Origin: Gigantopelta aegis
Lineage: Eukaryota > Mollusca > Gastropoda > Neomphalida > Peltospiridae
NCBI RefSeq assembly: GCF_016097555.1
Contig: NC_054706.1
Location: 54,012,509 to 54,076,508, forward strand
DNA length: 64,000 bases
Direction of reading: 5' to 3'
Below the pieces are notes generated by a model. The model saw only the letters and a list, made by a program, of their open reading frames with translations, did no database searches and was not told where the DNA came from. Below, in pieces: positions 45,867 through 57,570 of this stretch. Every line of letters begins with the position of its first letter. The first letter of the stretch is position 1. Both the position numbers and the translations under genes were made by a program.

Positions 45867-47162
45867 CAAACCTGTCAACCTTTAGTCAAGAGAAAGCAGG
45901 AGGTGTGTGTTGAAAAAGCAGGAGATTTTTTTAATTCACACAATTTAACCCAAAATCGCAAGATTTAAAAAAAACAGTATTACAATAAGTTACATGAATA
46001 CTATATAATGTCATATATACTTGTTAACCTTAGATTTTGGCATTAAAAAAATAATAATAATTTTTTTTAAGTTTAAATATTATTATGATTTAATACATAT
46101 TTAAAAAAAAAAAAAAATATGTTATCCCAAAATGTTAAGAACATGAACAAGAAATTAAAAAATTAATTAGTACATTTACGGTATTACACTTACAGCCTTA
46201 CAGGTTGCGTTACATTATCATTTGTGGTTAGTGTACCTAAGTAGGCTACCAAAGACAAGTTTATATAAATTGTATAAATTAATATTAAATTTTTACTATA
46301 ATGAGGAACGGTGGCGTGGTACTTATTTAAAATCATTATAATGATGCAATAAACATTGTATTTTCATTAATCATAAGTAAAACCTCATTACGGACATCGT
46401 GTGAAATATACCAGAATTATTCCCTTTTCCGTGAGTAACTTTATGTCAATGTCAAACGCAACATTTTTTAATTGTACAAAAATAATTTCTTGAAGTGTAC
46501 CCTTATAACCAACATTTTACTGCACAAACTTACAAAATTAACTGACACAAGTATGTTTATACAGTTAATTGGTCTTTTCGTTGTCTTGCTGTGACATGTG
46601 ATTTTAACATGCATCGTCACGATCGTGTGTATCGCTGTCAACTCGGGAGTCTGGCAGTTCAGATTCGTCATAGTTGCATTATGATTATGTAATCCAGTGG
46701 GAAGACATTTTACAATTCAGAGGTGTTATTAGAACTAAATTGGATAGTTTTATATATATGGCAACACTGAATGTCAATACACAGCCTGTTGAATTAGCGG
46801 TAACACGCTTCGTAGTCATTACGATGACAACAAACATTATAATAACACGTCATTTTATAAACTCCATGTGCTTTTTGAAAAATATAAATAGGCTATCCCA
46901 CAATTCTGACTTCGGCAAAGGTTAAACAGTCGGGACAATTCGGTTTGTTACATTTTCAGAAACTGAAAGTAGTCGACATTTTCCGAATGAGAAAAAAGGC
47001 AGAGTTACTTCCCTTATGTTATTTTGACAAAAGAGGATCGATTTTTTTTTATGCTTACAAAAATGTCATTTAAAAGGAGAAATTGTCCTCCCGCACAGGT
47101 GAAAGGAGATTTGATCAAATACCGGGAGACTCCCGCGGAATCCGGGAGGGTTGACGAGTCTG
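45867..47162. mobile_element. 1.3-kb non-autonomous hAT-type element
   Basis: A perfect 8-bp target-site duplication, ATGCCATC, stands at 45859-45866 and 47163-47170. The terminal inverted repeats match in CARAC-NN-GTCAACC (left CAAACCTGTCAACC, right complement of CAGACTCGTCAACC). Further in, GGAGTCTCCCGGTATTT-type sequence lies near the right end. No hAT transposase was recognised, so it is non-autonomous or gutted. Confidence 0.8.
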
Positions 47163-47635
47163 ATGCCATCACACAAATATTGATTACCTGTCGGCTGTTT
47201 AATACCCATTCTCAGTAAGTGAGTATTTTGCTACTGTCTTGTTCAGCTAAATGTATCATCTGAATAGTGTTTATGACACCCATCATTGTACTCCTGTACA
47301 CTCGCAATTTTTCCCCCTTTTCTTCAAATAGAACACTCCAAAACCAATGTTTGGGTAACTTAATGAAAATTTAACTATGCCAACTGTCGGTCAATGACAT
47401 CCCCTATTTAAATATTGTATAATTTTTCCGTCCTATTGTTGCCTTCTGGCCAAAGAAAGCATAGCTGTGCCCACTTACTACAGTTTTTAAAAAGTTATCC
47501 TAATCCTGTAAGCAGATATTGTAACTGAAAATTGCTGTGAAGATGTTTATTTTACCTCTAAAAAGGCTGAACTTCTTGTTTCTGAGTTGCTTTTCCCGAA
47601 TCATGTTTCCATGTTGTATACCTATCATTGAAACT

Positions 47636-48000
47636 ATTAGTTGTTTTTTATGGATGAAATGTTTGTACTTTCCTGTTGAGTGGTTGTGGCTTTTATATCG
47701 AATGGCCCTCAATACCTGTTCCTGGTGAGTTTCTTTGCATACTGAAACTATTCCCAAATGTGTAGCAATGTCTTTCATTAAAACCTTTTGCTTCCCTATT
47801 GGATTTCTTTTATTAGTTGTTTTTTATGGATGAAATGTTTGTACTTTCCTGTTGAGTGGTCTGTGGATGTTTATATCTCCACTGTATGGCCCTCTTGGGC
47901 TACCTCTTCCTGGTGAGTTTCTTTGCATACTGAAACTATTCCCAAATGTGTAGCAATGTCTTTCATTAAAACCTTTTGCTTCCCTATTGGATTTCTTTTA
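47636..48000 (+). repeat. Tandem duplication, unit about 176-188 bp
   Basis: 47636-47811 is repeated from 47812. Both copies contain TTAGTTGTTTTTTATGGATG, TTCCTGTTGAGTGG, TCCTGGTGAGTTTCTTTGCA and TTGCTTCCCTATTGGATTTC. The second copy has small insertions. It is non-coding. Confidence 0.9.
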
Positions 48001-48024
48001 TTCTTCCTGTCTTCCATCTCTGTT

Positions 48025-48085
48025 GGCATATAACTGTAAAATAAAAAAATGTGTTGAGTGCGTCGTTAAATAAAACATTTCCTTC
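48025..48085 (+). mobile_element. SINE tail remnant
   Basis: GGCATATAACTGTAAAATAA, then TGTGTTGAGTGCGTCGTTAA and AAACATTTCCTTC, the shared tail of families A and B without its body. Confidence 0.85.
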
Positions 48086-49693
48086 TTCTTCCTCTCCCAA
48101 AATCATGGTGCACTGAAGCTGCACGTACAAAACGAGAAAAAAAGACATTCTTGACATTAATAAAGTTACTTTTTTGCTTTTAAAATAAGTGTAATAGTTT
48201 TGACATGTTAACTGTATATAGATGGTGGCGTATAATAAGTAAGGTTTCCTTTGTTCTTTGTGACGTTATCAATAGCCAACACAATCCATCGAACATGGAA
48301 TCGATCAATTAAAAACAAAAAAATAATGTAAAAGAGTGACACAATTAGCTGTTGAGTTGCTGAGAAAGGACGATTAGGAAGTAGATCTTGGTTATCCTGT
48401 TTAACACACCATCCTGTTTCTGCACTACTTGCAATAATTTCATATTGCGATATTGCCTGGGGTGGCTGACCCGCGATAATTTAATGTTGCGCTAATTTCC
48501 TGAATTACAGTATTTTCTGGTTGGAATGGGATCTCTTTTACCACAAGTTGAAAGCAGACCGGATTTTTCATCAGATACAATAAATAGAGGCGGTTTCATG
48601 TGGGTTTTTTCTAATACGTTTTTTATGTCAACGAGTGATGTGTGAGAAACATATTTTTACCAATTCGCTTACCCTATGCAGAAAATGTACTTGACCATGA
48701 ACTTTCTAAAAGAAATATGAATAAAAATGATATTTATATAATTATTAAATTAATAATTATTTAATAATACTGTTGTACCTGACAAAGCGATCATCTAAAA
48801 AACAAAACATGAATCAAACTCGGTTAAACTTTTATTTACACTCAGCGTCAGGACATTGTGTCAATATTATTTAGCTTCATTCTCAGTTGGTTATAGAAAT
48901 TTTACCATTATTGCACTTCATATCCATTTTTGTCTGTAGGTAAAATTGTGTAAATTACATTTTTTAAAGTTTCAAACTAAATCCCTGATAAATCAACAAT
49001 GACCTCGATAATTAAAATGTAATCATAATTGAATCATGAATTTGTTTACAGAAATATAAATATGATTTCTATATGTTTTACTGTAACTAAAATATGACAG
49101 TCAAAATAAATTTTCTGTAGATATATACATGTGTGTATGTCATAGCTATGTATATATATAGTAATTGCAGTAGCTAACCATAACAGACCCAGCGTGTTGA
49201 AACATGCATGAGTCTTATTCAACTTACTGTGCTAGCACAACAAATATGCTATTCAACCCGAGTCATATCTGCACACGCGGGAATGACTATCATTGTTCAG
49301 TCTTAGTTTCTTCCACTGTGGTAGATAAAGGAAATTAATATCTCTCGTCTGATAGGTTTTACCACTACAATCTTCAAACTCCAAAGTTTGTCACATTACC
49401 TTTCACTGTTTGTCCCACTTTTGCTTGCACAAATTCCCTGAGTTATATCACAGCTATAGATAAATTTCTCACCGAGAAGAATTTCTCTCCGGCTTTTCTT
49501 TCATTGTTCTGTGGGAGTGATTTTTGATACTTTACATGACATTTTCATAATCATGGATTTGCATTTCTGTATAAACATATTGCTATGAATTAAGATCACA
49601 TTTAATTTAGAATTTAAAATTTTATTGTCTAGAAAATTTTCATGCAGAATCTAAAAAGTAATAGCAAAATTAATGATAATGCCTACAATTAAG
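48086..49693. other. No feature seen
   Basis: About 1.6 kb of AT-rich sequence in which I find no exon with plausible coding content, no SINE body and no inverted ends. Confidence 0.4.
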
Positions 49694-49820
49694 ATTGAAA
49701 TGACAGATTAACTACCTAATGCCACACAAAGCAGTATTGAAATGACAGAGTAACTACCTAATGCCACACAGAGCAGTATTGAAATGACAGATTAACTACC
49801 TAATGCCACACAGAGCAGTA
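49694..49820 (+). repeat. 42-bp tandem repeat, three units
   Basis: The units start ATTGAAATGACAGATTAACT and include ACCTAATGCCACACA(A/G)AGCA; starts are 42 bp apart (49694, 49736, 49778). Confidence 0.95.
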
Positions 49821-49837
49821 TCCCTTACGGAAATAAC

Positions 49838-50045
49838 TTATACAAACTTATAAGTGAAGTATATTTGACTTATATGCCACTTATAATTGGCGTATAAGTT
49901 ACCTATATATTGGTATAAGTGAAGTATCAGTGTGTATAAGTGAAAAGAATGGTCACATATATATTAAGCTTATAAGTGACTATCAGTAGTATAAGTGAAC
50001 TGGAGTTGGATATTTTTCTTGTTATTTGTATAAGTGAAATATTGG
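49838..50045 (+). repeat. Cluster of TATAAGTGA motifs
   Basis: TATAAGTGA or a one-base variant occurs about eight times at irregular spacing of roughly 15-60 bp, with some near-inverted forms (TCACTTATA/CACTTATAA). It may be a decayed minisatellite. No regulatory role is shown. Confidence 0.6.
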
Positions 50046-50370
50046 TTTGGAGATAGTCCTTTTGCAAAAGAAATGATGTGTTCCAAGTAAACGGGGAAAA
50101 AACAGTCCAAAACATTTTCATGGTTATTTTTTAAAAATTCATAACTTCTCACAGGATTTATCAAATTCATTGGGAAAGTGGCTAAACAAACAAACATACA
50201 TGTAACATGTTTTATAGTATTTACAATAATAAAAAAATAAAAAAAAAATATTGATACACATGATTATATATGAGTAAAACAGGATCATCTTGTAATTATC
50301 CCATACTACCTCCTCACTTTCCATAGACCCCCTCCCCTCCCGAAACACCACCAGTCACAATAAAGATCTG

Positions 50371-51300
50371 TAAAAAGTAGCTGCAGGGGGGAGGGGAGGT
50401 GATCCCCATTACAATGTTTATCACAGTATGGATTTATTTTATCCATTATTAAATAGAGAATTTAATAATTTGCAACCACCTTCTATGGAGGGGACTAAAA
50501 AAGAAATGTTACAGGGTAGGCCTAGCACCCACATCTCATATATATATATATGGTATTATGTCCCTTGAGACACAGGCCCTTGTGTTTACAATTAATTCAA
50601 CCAGTTGTTTGCATGTTGGCTTCAAAATGACAAAATGTTTTATCGTCTTTCTCTGCATTTAAGGATGTTGGTAACCGGCCTCGGTGTCATCGTGGTTAAA
50701 CCATCGGTCAACAGGCTGGTAGGTACTAGGTTCGGATCCCAGTTGAGGCATGGGATTTTTAATCCAGATACCGACTCCAAACCCTGAGTGAGTGCTCCGC
50801 AAGGCTCAATGGGTAGGTGTAAACCACTTGCACAGACCAGTGATCCATAACTGGTTCAACAAAGGCCATGGTTTGTGCTATCCTGTCTGTGGGAAGCGCA
50901 AATAAAAGATCCCTTGCTGCTAATCGGAAAGAGTAGCCCATGTAGTGGCGGTAGCGGGTTTCCTCAAAATCTGTGTGGTCCTTAACCATATGTCTATAAA
51001 AAGTAGCTGCAGGGCGGAGGGGAGGTGATCCCCATCACAATGTTTATCACAGTATGGATTTTTATGTATTATTACCGTAAATACATAATTCAATAATTTG
51101 CAACCACCATCTAGGGAGAAGGGAGACTAAAAAAGAAATGTTACAGGGTAGTCCTACCACCCACATCTCATATATATATACAGTATTATGTCCCTTGAGA
51201 CACAGGCCCTTGTGTTTACAATTAATTCAACCAGTTGTTTGCATGTTGGCTTCAAAATGACAAAATGTTTTATCGTCTTTCTCTGCATTTAAAGATGTTG
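50371..51300 (+). repeat. Local duplication of about 303 bp around a truncated SINE
   Basis: 50371-50673 and 50997-51300 match closely, both starting TAAAAAGTAGCTGCAGGG and ending TTTATCGTCTTTCTCTGCAT then GATGTTGG. A family B SINE lies exactly between them. A short third piece (TGTCCCTTGAGACACAGGCC) recurs at 51370-51405. Confidence 0.9.
50674..50996 (+). mobile_element. SINE family B, 3' end lost at a duplication junction
   Basis: Head ACCGGCCTCGGTGTCATCGT, box B GGTTCGGATCCCAGTTG. It is complete to CCTTAACCATATGTCT and then passes straight into the second copy of the 303-bp repeat. The missing tail suggests that the duplication breakpoint fell inside the SINE. Confidence 0.9.
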
Positions 51301-52316
51301 GCAGACCTTTTTCATGCAAGTATTGCTGCAAGCAATCTGTTTTTGCACACACAGTGTGATATGTGTGTATGTCCCTTGAGACACAGGCCCTTGTGTTTAC
51401 AATTACTTCACTGATATTCGCATGTATTTCTAAAAAAAAATAAAGTTGTCCACATTTTGTACTGCTGATTGTGAAGTGAGAGGTTTCAAGCACCTTTTGT
51501 CGTTAGTGGTTTGTGGTATCTTATCAGTTGATCAGTCTGTGAGATTTCTCTCTTTTAGGTGCATTGGCATTCACGGAACATAACCACATGCTACAAGCAT
51601 GTTTACCTACATTAAATTCAGTTTTTTTGTTGTTGTTTTTTTAAAGTTGACTTTAATAGTCTGGAATTTGGACAAAAAAACCCCAAACTTGTGCTTATAA
51701 ATCATTTTGAGTCTAGGGCACTTCAAACGGAGGGGATGGGGTGGTCACTCGCACCCATGTGATCCCCGCTGGATCTGCCAATTCAGGCAGGCCAAACTGA
51801 AAGACTACTTTAAAATAAATTATAAATCACAACCACAACTTATGGTTCTCAGAGGAACAATACAGCCGATTCACAAATTCAGTTTCTCAACGATCTCTGC
51901 CCAGTTAGCCATCCGTAGTTCTCGACCTGTCCCTTTCTATGCCCCCAAAAGAACCCTGTAATGATCATGAACCAGTCTCAGCAATATTTCTTGGTCGTCA
52001 TCTCACTGGCCTCTTTTCTTTTTCAAAGAAAGTTGTTAGAGAGTCATTGTATGACATTTTGTTCTTTTAAGTGACAAACCCTGGAATTGCTTAATTTTTA
52101 ATTATCCACGGCACTTTTTTGCCTTGAACTATAATCGTGTTTTTTTTCAGTGGCATGTTTTTTTGCCGTGGACATTTTCTTACTTACAGGGTTTGAGTGA
52201 TGCAGATGGAGCAGGGGCAGAAAACACAAATATATAAAAAAAATATTTTTAATTTTTTTTATTCATATATCCTCTAGCTGTACAGACATACATTGTATCT
52301 CAACACACTCCCATGT
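51301..52316. other. No assignable gene
   Basis: Short frames at 51227-51493 (-) and 51707-51961 (+) give peptides I do not recognise, with no splice partners. The rest is AT-rich with T-runs. Confidence 0.35.
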
Positions 52317-52512
52317 TCTGCTGTTATTTCCTGTAGCATTTTCTGCTGTTATTTCCTGTAGCATTTTCTGCTGTCATTTTCTGTAGCACGTCCTGTTATT
52401 TCCTGTAACATTTTCTGCTGTTATTTCCTGTAGCATGTCCTGTTGTTATTTCCTGTAGCATTTTCTGCTGTTATTTCCTGTAGCATTTTCTTCTGTTATT
52501 TCCTGTAGCATG
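52317..52512 (+). repeat. 25-bp minisatellite
   Basis: About eight units of TTCTGCTGTTATTTCCTGTA plus GCATT occur, several shortened to include CATGTCCTG. Spacing is 25 bp in the regular part (52321, 52346). Confidence 0.9.
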
Positions 52513-53473
52513 TCCTGCTCGCTCCACAATTGGAACAGGTGTCTTCTCATTGTTACATAATCAAGTATCCTGGGCCCATATCTTCGAAGCCATCTTAGCC
52601 ACGATATGTCATAAATCTGTCGTAAGTGACTACAGCAAATGTAGCATATTTTTGAAAGTGTCGTAACTCCAAAATATCATAAATACTAGAAACCAATATG
52701 GCGCCTTACTTCTTATTTTGTGATAATGACGAAGATACAACTCCCCAGTTTTGTAAACTCGAAGTATTTTGCTGTCAAAACTTTAAAACAGTGTATTGCA
52801 GCCGTGGCCTTTGATTGTTACGCTACCTATTTCAGAAAATTTACCAATGGATATAATGGGGCCTGATCGGGGTTGTTGAAGAAGGCACAGGTGTGAAATG
52901 TGACATGCACCTAAATAATATATCGGAAAGCCCAAATAAAAGAAATATTACTGAAGTTAACCCAAATGACAATTTTTCACTAATTACATTAATAAAAAAT
53001 AGACATGAAACTGTTCCAAAATTAATATTTGAAATGTCTTACTGGTACATAAAAAAATTAAAGATTTTTTTGTATAAATAAATAATTATTTTATTAAATA
53101 ATATTTATACTGCATTATTAAGATAGTAAAATATGTTGTGTGAACACTTGAGGGGGTGGGTAGATGTATGTACAAACGTTATGTAGTGTTACATGGGATG
53201 AGTGTACTGAACAACATTACTAAACGCACTTTTTTATGACTAAAATATTTTGTTTGATTGTTACTACAAGTTATTTATTTCTAAGCGATTGTTTTCTAAA
53301 CTGCACACAAAAATAGTGAAATTTTTTTAATTTCCAAAACACTTTTACTTTTCTTGTTAAGTAAAACTAAAACTGAAATTATTTACGAAAAAAACCATTT
53401 TTGTAGGAGGATGGGACAAACTATATATATATAGATGTAAACACACAATGATGATTATAAATCGAGTTGAAAT

Positions 53474-53587
53474 ACATGCATATCTGCGCCATTGGCGTAG
53501 CTAGGATTTTGTATTGCCCCCCCCACCCCCCACCCCCCACCCCCCAATATAAAATCCTGGCTATGCCAATGGCGCAGATATGCATGT
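53474..53587. repeat. 114-bp hairpin with C-rich loop
   Basis: ACATGCATATCTGCGCCATT and GGCGTAGCTAGGATTTT at the left pair with the complement at the right (AAAATCCTGGCTATGCC, AATGGCGCAGATATGCATGT). The loop is a run of C with a few A and T. It is likely a small foldback element. Confidence 0.9.
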
Positions 53588-53740
53588 CTTGTATATGCAG
53601 GTAACTCATATTGGGGAGGGGCAAATCCACACTATGTATGACTGTATGTATGTATGATTTTATAAAATTTAATAGTTACAAAAAAAGGTTTGATTGTGGG
53701 GGGTGGGGGTGGCATGACCCTGTGTCCTCGCCCCCCTATA

Positions 53741-54195
53741 GGTAGCACTAGACCAAATAACTTCCAGCTGGGTCAAAGTTCGAGGTGCACCGAACTTTTG
53801 ATAGAGAAGTGAACACCACAAGTCCTGTGATTGGTTATAAATGTGAGTGTGTTGGTTGTAAAAAATAATAGTTTTATCTGTGTTAAAAAAAAAAAGCAAT
53901 TTTATTTCATCTAGTACCAATGTGTCAAGTAGCCTTGTGCTTGAAACATGTATGGGGTACCTGTAAAAAAAAGTACTCGAATTTTGTGCGGAACTAGGGT
54001 AGTCATAGACGCTACCCGTTATCTCAGAAACGAGCAGCTTGACCCCCATTTTTTTCTGATTCACTTTAAGTGTGAGGGGTGGCAGTATTTATATCCGTGG
54101 CGTTTATGTCGGTTGATACGTTGCAGGTAGGAGTTTTAGCCACATATGTTACTATTGTCGTCTATGGGATTTGATTTGGTAGTATACACCCTATA
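53741..54195. repeat. 455-bp repeat, copy 1
   Basis: It starts GGTAGCACTAGACC and ends GTATACACCCTATA. It matches 55808-56262 over the same 455-bp length with a single difference seen (GTCGTC against GTCATC near 54155). Flanks carry TATA on both sides. On the minus strand a 110-codon frame is shared by both copies; it has no recognised homology. It resembles a young MITE rather than a gene. Confidence 0.9.
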
Positions 54196-55807
54196 GCACA
54201 TATTCAGTGCATAATAAAAAATATTATGATTTTGTCATTTTATTTAATTAAACTATACTGATTGATTAATTAGCCATCACTCGACCATGCAAGTTCACAA
54301 TGACCTTGACCTTGACAATAATCTCTGTACATGGCTCTGAATGGAGTTTGAATCAAAGTTAGCACTGAAGAAAAGTTGGTTTTGGCCTATAATTCATACT
54401 GTAAAGATTTCAATAATTTCTTTTTACATGGTATTTGACTTGCCATATACAACTGCTCTTAAATATGGTATTATATATAGGCAACCTGAACTAAGATTTT
54501 AATAGCAATTTATTTTTATATTAAAAATAGCATGTGCCAATAGTGGGTTAATGTCTTTAGTTTCCATTAACATTGTTAATTTTTTATGTATGTAATTCTG
54601 AAAAGTCAAATTTGTAAAGAACTTGATTTTTATTGTCATTTTGACATATTTATAGGATGCTAAGTTATATTTTAGACAAAATAGTAGTTTTATGAAAAAA
54701 TTTAAGTAAATTTGAAGAAAAACTTTACCAAAAACATAATTAAATTTGTTGTCACTATTGTGCCTTCTATTCTTATTTGTACATAACAATAAGGTTGTTA
54801 AACATATACTTAGATCTTCAGATAATTTTTTCTTCTTAATAATCACTTAGTTAGCTCTCATGAAAAGCATTTTGAGTTTATACTAGATTCAGAACCAATT
54901 TTTTCAGATTTGTTTATCTGCCTTGGATTAAGTTGATAATTTATTTTATTGTTAAAGCTGTATTACCTAATGTTACTAGCTAAATAAAATGCTGGATTAC
55001 AGATTGTAGGAATACATCTAATATACATATTGTATTCATCCGGATTAGAAAATAATGCAAGAAAATAGATGTTCGGGTAATTTTGTCATTTAAAAATAGT
55101 TTTTTTCAGTAATTAATCAAAAATAAATGTGTGAAAGCTGCATGATAATTCCAGATATCACAACTATTAAAACCTCCAACTACAGTAGGCTATAAATAAA
55201 ATATAGTCAGGAATATTGGTGGCTGCCAATGGTTTTCATGGTTCATTATGAAAATCAGCATGGCCGATGGATTTGAAATTCCCACACCTGGTAACTTGAA
55301 GACACCCACACCCAGCATACAGGATTTCCTCCCAACACTAATGTTCAGGACATTAAGTCATTACTTCATACAGGTACAGTCATGTTTGTGTTTCCTTCCT
55401 CAGACAGTGTATTTTTTTAATACTGATATTTCTTTGATATGCCTGTTAAGGTCTTCATAATCTAGGGGTCAATCATGTGCATGTGTTTAATGGAATTCTT
55501 TAAAGGGGTAGATGTACTCTGACTATCTTTGTTGTCTCTACATATATACCTGAGTACACACACCCAACTGAAAGTAAATATCTTAAGGAGTTTTATTTTA
55601 AAACATTTTGTTGTTTAATATGACATATTGCATTTGTACAAAACTATATGCAATATATATGTTTTTTGAGGTGTACATTATATTAGGTTGCACTGTAGAA
55701 ACAACAGTTTCAGTGAGGTTGTCAGTTTATGTCAGAATACACCAGATCCTGGTTGTCATAAAGACACATAGCTGGACACTTTTTGAAAAATGTATGTTAT
55801 CAGTATA

Positions 55808-56262
55808 GGTAGCACTAGACCAAATAACTTCCAGCTGGGTCAAAGTTCGAGGTGCACCGAACTTTTGATAGAGAAGTGAACACCACAAGTCCTGTGATTG
55901 GTTATAAATGTGAGTGTGTTGGTTGTAAAAAATAATAGTTTTATCTGTGTTAAAAAAAAAAAGCAATTTTATTTCATCTAGTACCAATGTGTCAAGTAGC
56001 CTTGTGCTTGAAACATGTATGGGGTACCTGTAAAAAAAAGTACTCGAATTTTGTGCGGAACTAGGGTAGTCATAGACGCTACCCGTTATCTCAGAAACGA
56101 GCAGCTTGACCCCCATTTTTTTCTGATTCACTTTAAGTGTGAGGGGTGGCAGTATTTATATCCGTGGCGTTTATGTCGGTTGATACGTTGCAGGTAGGAG
56201 TTTTAGCCACATATGTTACTATTGTCATCTATGGGATTTGATTTGGTAGTATACACCCTATA
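55808..56262. repeat. 455-bp repeat, copy 2
   Basis: Same length and orientation as 53741-54195. TATA precedes (55804-55807) and the copy ends in TATA, a possible TA or TATA target. Unrelated sequence flanks the two copies, so each probably arrived by transposition or one was copied recently. Confidence 0.9.
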
Positions 56263-56521
56263 CCACTGATCAGCACTTTCCCAAATCGCAAAACAAACCA
56301 AATCAAATAAAATCAGTTTATTCATAAGTACACATACACCATAGCATGTCTTGTTTGGAAATGGGAAAGGTCTCCAAACTTTAAATAATTTTTAAAAGTT
56401 GTGGGGTGTATGGTTTAGCATTATGGGGGAGGGAGGGTGTCTAATTTTGACACAAATATTTGAACGGCCCCTTAGGCTGTATCCATTTTCCGTAAGGGAT
56501 TTGTTATTAAAGTATAACTTT

Positions 56522-56834
56522 AAAGTTTGTTTTGTTTAATGACACCACTAGAGCACATTGATTTATTAAATATTGGCTAGTGGATGTCAAACATTTGGTA
56601 ATTTCGACATAATATAGTCTTAATGAGAAAACCCGCTACAGTTTTCCATTAGTAGCAAGGGATATTTTATATGCACCACCCATAGACATGATAACACAGG
56701 CCTACCATGGCCAGTCGTGGTGTACTGGCTGAGACGAGAAATAGCCTGTGCCCCCCCTCCAAAAAAAGAAAGAAATAGCCCAATGTACCCACCGATGGTA
56801 TCGATCCCAGACCGAGGGCTTTACCACTGGTCTA
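56522..56834 (-). mobile_element. SINE family D
   Basis: The plus strand runs GTTTTGTTTAATGACACCAC, AGCAAGGGATATTTTATATG, then AATAGCCCAATGTACCCACC and GCTTTACCACTGGTCT. A C/A-rich insertion (CCCCCCTCCAAAAAAAGAAA) interrupts the head half. Confidence 0.85.
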
Positions 56835-57570
56835 AAATATTCATGATCAAATCATTTTAAAAGTTGAATTATGTGTATAGTACTTTGTGTTCTGGGTCTA
56901 ATGTAGCCTAATCACTGTTAAACAGCCAAAAGAAGAGAAAATAAAGTTGGACGTCTCCCCCCACATCCGAAATTAATATTTCCAATTCTGTGGAACCCAG
57001 GTTTCCCTTACGGGGCCTCTTTGTCGGTGTTTGGGTGCTTGCATAATATCCATTCTGCCAAGTCAACTGTACCGAGCTGAAGTTTAAAGGGAATTTCCTT
57101 GATGACGTCACCGAGAAATACCCCATCTTTTTTATCTCCATTTAATGAGAGTTCCCATTTTTGTTTGCAATAAATATCGTAAATCATGACACACTATAAG
57201 ATAATTTTACGATACCTTCGAAAATCTGTCGCATCTTAAATCTATGACATTCGTATTTTGCTCGTAACTAGCTACGATATGTCGTAGCCAAGATGGCTTC
57301 GAAAATACGGTCCCTGTGCAGGTGTTGAATCGGTGTCCTCCTAAATGTCGGACATTCCATAACACAGACTCCTTAAAACAACACAAGACACAGTTGAGCA
57401 CATTTTACCTTGAATAATACATGTAGTAAATAATAGAATAGTCTGATACAACTAAATACAGAACACAGAACATAATTATATAAAATTGGATTTATTTATA
57501 CATTTTAATACATGTCCATTTGACGCATTTTTATCCTAATTTTAAAAGATGTCCAATGGCTTCCAAGAAC

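Larger units (their letters stand above)
52572..57314. mobile_element. 4.7-kb region bounded by inverted repeats, possible large DNA transposon
   Basis: The left edge GGGCCCATATCTTCGAAGCC continues ATCTTAGCCACGATATGTC. The right edge is the complement of GGGACCGTATTTTCGAAGCC with ATCTTGGCTACGACATATC. About 45 bp are alike. No target-site duplication was seen. Interior near both edges has short unassigned frames (52893-53081 +; 56908-57141 -). Nested inside are a hairpin, two 455-bp repeats and a SINE. Alternatively these are two separate inverted copies of a small MITE. No transposase was recognised. Confidence 0.45.

Noticed and set aside
53669-54064. Minus-strand frame repeated at 55727-56131
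   Set aside because: Its conservation is explained by the near-identity of the 455-bp repeat; no independent evidence of coding.
55248-55460. Exon-like frame MADGFEIPTPGNLKTP with a donor-like CAG/GTACAG
   Set aside because: The peptide looks plausible for a first exon, but no downstream exon in phase and no recognised family were found.
53741-56262. LTR pair of a retrotransposon
   Set aside because: The 455-bp direct repeats lack TG...CA ends. The 1.6 kb between them shows no primer-binding site, polypurine tract or recognisable gag or pol.
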